Origin: Kribbella pittospori
GTDB taxonomy: Bacteria; Actinomycetota; Actinomycetes; Propionibacteriales; Kribbellaceae
Assembly: GCF_004331465.1 (NCBI RefSeq)
Contig: NZ_SJKB01000008.1
Coordinates: 62,001-126,000, forward strand
Direction: 5' to 3'
DNA: 64,000 bases
The notes beneath the pieces are model-generated. The model saw nothing but the letters and a program-made list of their open reading frames with translations. It was not told where the DNA came from and searched no databases. Both the position numbers and the translations under genes were made by a program. Positions 60,095-64,000 of this stretch are shown here, one piece after another. Positions within the stretch are counted from its first letter, which is position 1. Each line of letters begins with the position of its first letter.

Positions 60095-62380
60095 ATGAGC
60101 ACATCCGAGCGGAACCGCCCACGCACCCTCGCCGAGGCCCTGCGTACCTGGGACGACGTTGCGCTCGGACTACTGCTCCAGCGTCGCCCGGATCTGGCGA
60201 TGCCGATCCCCGCGGACACCGGTCAGCTCGCGGCGCGGGCCACGACGAACGCCTCCGCCGCGCGGGCGATCAACCGGCTCGACGAGTTTGGTGTCGACCT
60301 GCTGGAGTCGCTCTCGGCGCTGCCGGAGCCTGTGGACCTGGCCGCGCTGGCGACCGGCGTGGCGCAGCCGGTCGAGGTGGTCCAGCCTCGGGTGGACGAA
60401 CTGCTGAAGCTCGCGTTGGTGTGGGGCACGGAGGACGACCTGCGTCCGATCCGCGCCGTCCACGAACTGCTCGGTCCGACCCCGGCCGGGCTCGGACCGG
60501 TCACCACCAGGCACTTCGGCGATCTGGACCAGCTGATCGAGGACGCCGGGCCTGATGCACGTGAGGTGCTCGCCAAGCTGACCTGGGGCCCGCCGACCGG
60601 TTCGGTGGAGAAGGCAGAGCGTCCGGTGACGATCGCCTCGGCCCGTACGCCGGTTGAGCGGTTGCTGGCGCGTGGTCTCGTCGTACCGAAGGATGCGAAC
60701 ACCGTCGTACTGCCGCGCCAGATCGGACTGCACCTGCGGGGCGGGCGGGTGCTGGCGTCGACTCGGCCGACGCCGCCGCCGCTCGACGGCAAGACAGTAT
60801 CTGCGTCGATCGCGGACCGGGCCGCTGCTGGTGCGGCGCTCGATCTTGTCCGGCAGGTGGATCGCGCTCTGGAGCAACTGGGGACCGAACCGCCTCCGGT
60901 ACTGCGGACCGGTGGCATCGGCGTACGTGAGCTGCGCAGTCTGGCCGGGAAGATCGGTGCGGAGGAGCAGACGACCGCTGCGGTGCTGGAGTTTGCGTAC
61001 GCCGCCGGACTAGTTGCTGCGGCCGAGATCGGGACGAGTGAGTTCTGGCTGCCGACCAGCGCGTACGACGACTGGCTGGACCTGGACCTTGCGCATCGGT
61101 GGGCTCAACTGGTGTCGGCCTGGTTCACCGGGATGCGTGCGATCGGACTGATCGGCCGTCGCGACAGCGGTGGTGCGACGGCTGCTGCGCGCGAGCGGCT
61201 GATCAACGCGCTCGCACCGGATCTGGAGCGGTTGCTGGCGCCTGAGGTCCGGGTGCTGACGGTGCAGGCGTTGTCGAAGGCTGACGCTGGTACTGCACCT
61301 GCCCCGGAGTCGATCGTCACCTGGGTGGCGTGGCATCGGCCGCGCCGTGGCGGGCAGTTCCGCGACGATCTGGTCGAGTGGACGATCACCGAGGCCGCTC
61401 TGCTCGGTCTGACCGGTCTTGGTGCGTTGGCGCAGCATGCGCGGCCGCTGCTCGATGCGGAGCCGACGGTGGACGATCTGGCTGAGGCGATCAGCCCGCT
61501 GGTGCCGGAGCCGGTGTCGGAGGTGCTGCTGCAGGCCGATCTGACTGCGGTCGCGCCCGGTCCGCTGGTGCGGGTGGTGCAGGACGAGCTGTCCGCCATG
61601 GCTGACGTCGAGTCGCATGGTGGCGCGGCGGTCTACCGGTTCAGCGAGGGTTCGGTACGGCGTGCGTTCGACCTCGGGCGGACCGCTGACCAGTTGCACA
61701 AGTGGTTGGCCGAGCACTCGCGTACGCCGGTGCCTCAGCCGTTGACGTACCTGATCGATGACGTTGCGCGGCGGCACGGCGTACTCCGGCTCGGTACGGC
61801 GTCGACGTACCTGCGGTGTGACGACGAGGATGTGCTGACGCAGCTGCTCAGCTCCAACCTGCCGGGTATTCGGTTCCGGCGGCTGGCGCCGACGGTGGTG
61901 GTGTCGCCTTCACCGCCGGACATGGTGCTGAGCCGGCTGCGTGAGGCGGGGCTGGCGCCGCTCGCCGAGACGTTCGACGGGGTCGTGCATGTGACCAGTG
62001 GTGGGACACGTCGCGGTGACACGCCACGGCGCCGTTCCAGCCGGGACTTCGCCGACAGCGCGGCCGACCTCACTGACGAGCAGGTCAAGGCGGTCATCGA
62101 GAAGGTCCGCGCCGGCGACCGCATCGCCGCCGAACGCCCCACCGACGAGGGCCTGATCGAGCCGACCGCCCCGGCCGAGACCATCGCCGTACTGACCAAC
62201 GCCGCCGAGTCCCACACCCGCACCTGGATCTCGTACGTCGACCACAACGGCACCGCCTCCGAACGCATCGTCGAACCCGTCCGCGTCGCCGACGGCTGGC
62301 TCACCGCCTACGAAGACACCACCGACCACCCCCGCACCTACGCCCTCCACCGCATCTCCACGGCCCGAGTGGTGGATTGA
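60095..62380 (+). CDS. helicase-associated protein (XPB partner, Rv0862c-like)
   Basis: A 761-residue protein of the XPB/Ssl2-associated helicase-C_3 group, encoded just upstream of XPB as in mycobacteria (Rv0862c beside Rv0861c). It begins RPRTLAEALRTWDDVALGLL with repeated winged-helix-like helices. The end reads THTRTWISYVDHNGTASERI with one beta-rich segment resembling WYL domains. No ATPase motifs were found, so it is not itself a helicase. GGAGGG precedes the ATG. Probably a DNA-binding or cofactor subunit in repair. Confidence 0.83.
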   Translation: MSTSERNRPRTLAEALRTWDDVALGLLLQRRPDLAMPIPADTGQLAARATTNASAARAINRLDEFGVDLLESLSALPEPVDLAALATGVAQPVEVVQPRVDELLKLALVWGTEDDLRPIRAVHELLGPTPAGLGPVTTRHFGDLDQLIEDAGPDAREVLAKLTWGPPTGSVEKAERPVTIASARTPVERLLARGLVVPKDANTVVLPRQIGLHLRGGRVLASTRPTPPPLDGKTVSASIADRAAAGAALDLVRQVDRALEQLGTEPPPVLRTGGIGVRELRSLAGKIGAEEQTTAAVLEFAYAAGLVAAAEIGTSEFWLPTSAYDDWLDLDLAHRWAQLVSAWFTGMRAIGLIGRRDSGGATAAARERLINALAPDLERLLAPEVRVLTVQALSKADAGTAPAPESIVTWVAWHRPRRGGQFRDDLVEWTITEAALLGLTGLGALAQHARPLLDAEPTVDDLAEAISPLVPEPVSEVLLQADLTAVAPGPLVRVVQDELSAMADVESHGGAAVYRFSEGSVRRAFDLGRTADQLHKWLAEHSRTPVPQPLTYLIDDVARRHGVLRLGTASTYLRCDDEDVLTQLLSSNLPGIRFRRLAPTVVVSPSPPDMVLSRLREAGLAPLAETFDGVVHVTSGGTRRGDTPRRRSSRDFADSAADLTDEQVKAVIEKVRAGDRIAAERPTDEGLIEPTAPAETIAVLTNAAESHTRTWISYVDHNGTASERIVEPVRVADGWLTAYEDTTDHPRTYALHRISTARVVD

Positions 62381-62488
62381 CCTCGCCCGACTTCCTTTCA
62401 TCTCTTCCTTCGGATGCATCATCCGCGGTCAGTCGCCCACTTGCAGCACGAGGCACAATGGAAGGTCGGACACCCGAATGGAGACGCA

Positions 62489-64000
62489 GTGACAGACGGT
62501 CCTTTGATTGTGCAGTCGGACAAGACGCTTTTGCTGGAGACTGCGCATCCGGACGCCAACGACTGCCGGAAGGCTATTGCGCCGTTCTCCGAGTTGGAGC
62601 GGGCGCCGGAGCATGTGCACACCTATCGGCTGACGCCGCTGGGGTTGTGGAACGCGCGGGCGGCCGGGCACGACGCCGAACAGGTGATCGACGTACTGCT
62701 GCGCTACAGCCGCTACCCGGTCCCGCACTCCCTGCTGGTGGACATCGCGGAAACGCTGGACCGGTACGGGCGACTGCGGCTGGAGAAGCACCCGCAGCAC
62801 GGACTGGTGCTGGTCACCACCGACCGCCCGGTGCTGGAGGAGGTGCTCCGCAGCGCCAAGGTGAAGCCGATGCTGGGCGAGCGCATCGACGACGACACGG
62901 TGCTGGTCCACCCGTCGGAGCGCGGTCACCTCAAGCAGACGCTGCTCAAGCTCGGCTGGCCGGCCGAGGACCTCGCCGGGTACGTCGACGGCGAGACGCA
63001 CAAGATCGAGCTGGTGCGTGAGGGCTGGGACATGCGCCCGTACCAGCAGCAGGCGGTCGACTCGTTCTGGCACGGCGGCTCCGGCGTCGTCGTACTCCCC
63101 TGTGGTGCCGGCAAGACGATCGTCGGCGCGGCCGCGATGGCGCAGGCGTCCGCGACCACGCTGATCCTGGTCACCAACACGGTGTCCGCGCGGCAGTGGA
63201 AAGACGAGCTGATGCGCCGCACCAGCCTGACCGAGGACGAGATCGGCGAGTACTCCGGTGCCCGCAAGGAGATCCGTCCGGTCACCATCGCGACGTACCA
63301 GGTGATGACGACGCGCCGGAAGGGCGTCTACTCACACCTCGAGCTGTTCGACGCGCGCGACTGGGGCCTGATCGTGTACGACGAGGTGCACCTGCTGCCG
63401 GCTCCGATATTCCGGATGACCGCGGACCTGCAGACCCGTCGGCGGATCGGCCTGACCGCGACCCTGGTCCGTGAGGACGGCCGCGAGGGTGACGTGTTCT
63501 CGCTGATCGGGCCGAAGCGGTACGACGCGCCGTGGAAGGACATCGAGGCGCAGGGCTGGATCGCGCCGGCCGACTGCGTCGAGGTGCGGGTGGACCTGGA
63601 GCAGACCGAGCGGTTCGTGTACGCGACCGCTGAGCCGGAGGACCGCTACCGGCTGGCCGCGTCGACCCCGGCGAAGTCCCGGCTTGTACGGCGGATCGCC
63701 GACCACCACGCGGGTGAGCCGCTGCTGGTGATCGGGCAGTACATCGACCAGCTGGACGAGCTCGGCGAGCGGCTGGAATGCCCGGTGATCAAGGGTGAGA
63801 CGACGGTGCGAGAACGGCAGCGCCTGTTCGACGCCTTCCGCAAGGGCGAGATCAATCGCCTGGTGGTCAGCAAGGTCGCCAACTTCTCCATCGACCTGCC
63901 CGAGGCGTCCGTCGCCATCCAGGTCTCCGGCACCTTCGGCTCCCGCCAGGAAGAGGCGCAGCGCCTAGGCCGAGTCCTCCGCCCCAAGGGCGACGGCCGC
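62489..64000 (+). CDS. DNA repair helicase XPB (3' end cut by window edge)
   Basis: The first 504 codons of a bacterial XPB/ERCC3 superfamily 2 DNA helicase, which opens DNA at damage sites. Walker A is LPCGAGKTIVGAAA near residue 205, Walker B DEVH in IVYDEVHLLPAP near 298, motif III GLTATLVREDG, and motif VI QEEAQRLGRVLRP at the window edge. GTG 62489 with GGAGA upstream. The 3' end lies outside. Confidence 0.95.
   Translation, partial: MTDGPLIVQSDKTLLLETAHPDANDCRKAIAPFSELERAPEHVHTYRLTPLGLWNARAAGHDAEQVIDVLLRYSRYPVPHSLLVDIAETLDRYGRLRLEKHPQHGLVLVTTDRPVLEEVLRSAKVKPMLGERIDDDTVLVHPSERGHLKQTLLKLGWPAEDLAGYVDGETHKIELVREGWDMRPYQQQAVDSFWHGGSGVVVLPCGAGKTIVGAAAMAQASATTLILVTNTVSARQWKDELMRRTSLTEDEIGEYSGARKEIRPVTIATYQVMTTRRKGVYSHLELFDARDWGLIVYDEVHLLPAPIFRMTADLQTRRRIGLTATLVREDGREGDVFSLIGPKRYDAPWKDIEAQGWIAPADCVEVRVDLEQTERFVYATAEPEDRYRLAASTPAKSRLVRRIADHHAGEPLLVIGQYIDQLDELGERLECPVIKGETTVRERQRLFDAFRKGEINRLVVSKVANFSIDLPEASVAIQVSGTFGSRQEEAQRLGRVLRPKGDGR

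Noticed and set aside
1..64000. tRNA, rRNA or CRISPR array
   Set aside because: I saw no cloverleaf-sized stem set in the intergenic gaps, no rRNA-like sequence, and no regularly spaced direct repeat array.

Overview
This window is a continuous piece of a high-GC actinobacterial chromosome with no rRNA, tRNA or CRISPR that I can see. The lineage call rests on gene content: mycothione reductase, DUF3027, DUF2530 and DUF427 proteins, an XPB helicase beside its helicase-associated partner, R2lox behind a TetR gene, an IdeR/DtxR-type iron box, and frequent GTG starts. A Propionibacteriales (Kribbella-like) soil actinomycete is my best guess, but that is inference. Both window edges cut genes: a TetR regulator at the left (minus strand) and the XPB helicase at the right (plus strand).

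Layout. 1-6 kb: TetR/MMPL exporter pair with a 25-bp operator, pdxH, an orphan asparagine-synthetase-like protein, a glutamine-rich membrane protein, and a second citrate synthase. 6.8-10 kb: AraC regulator divergent from a phytanoyl-CoA dioxygenase-type oxygenase, then serC with a clear terminator. 10-16.3 kb: secreted protein coupled to a methyltransferase, a small SANT-like protein divergent from an ArsR-MFS operon, and a membrane protein. 16.4-23.1 kb: acyltransferase-toroid fusion divergent from a LacI regulator, followed by a CUT1 sugar ABC transporter (binding protein and two permeases, no ATPase) and a MaoC hydratase. 23.1-27.1 kb: a frameshifted secreted protein and the iron importer efeUOB under an iron box. 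27.1-30.6 kb: ThpR 2H phosphodiesterase divergent from a P-loop kinase/luciferase-like monooxygenase fusion, then mycothione reductase. 30.6-38.3 kb: MarR-MFS operon, membrane protein, GNAT, S9 peptidase, NCS2 purine permease, DUF2530.

38.3-38.9 kb holds no gene but contains a long inverted repeat whose 73-nt outer arms differ mostly by changes that keep G-U pairing in RNA. 38.9-49.9 kb: DUF3027, three more MFS exporters, TetR and LysR regulators, an extended cold-shock protein, a HAD-LarE fusion, and a TetR-R2lox operon. 50-54.1 kb: an AMP-forming acyl-CoA synthetase, then a small accessory patch with an Mrr-like endonuclease, a winged-helix MNT nucleotidyltransferase and a truncated HEPN partner. 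54.1-64 kb: DUF6454, SIMPL, NRAMP metal transporter, metallophosphoesterase, DUF427, alpha/beta hydrolase, GNAT, and the XPB-associated protein followed by XPB.

The window is mostly housekeeping, transport and local regulator-transporter pairs. Convergent genes repeatedly share 4 to 71 bp at their 3' ends. The parts that deserve attention are the inverted-repeat element, the Mrr/MNT/broken-HEPN patch, the multidomain fusions (kinase-LLM, acyltransferase-toroid, HAD-LarE), and several well-formed operators.
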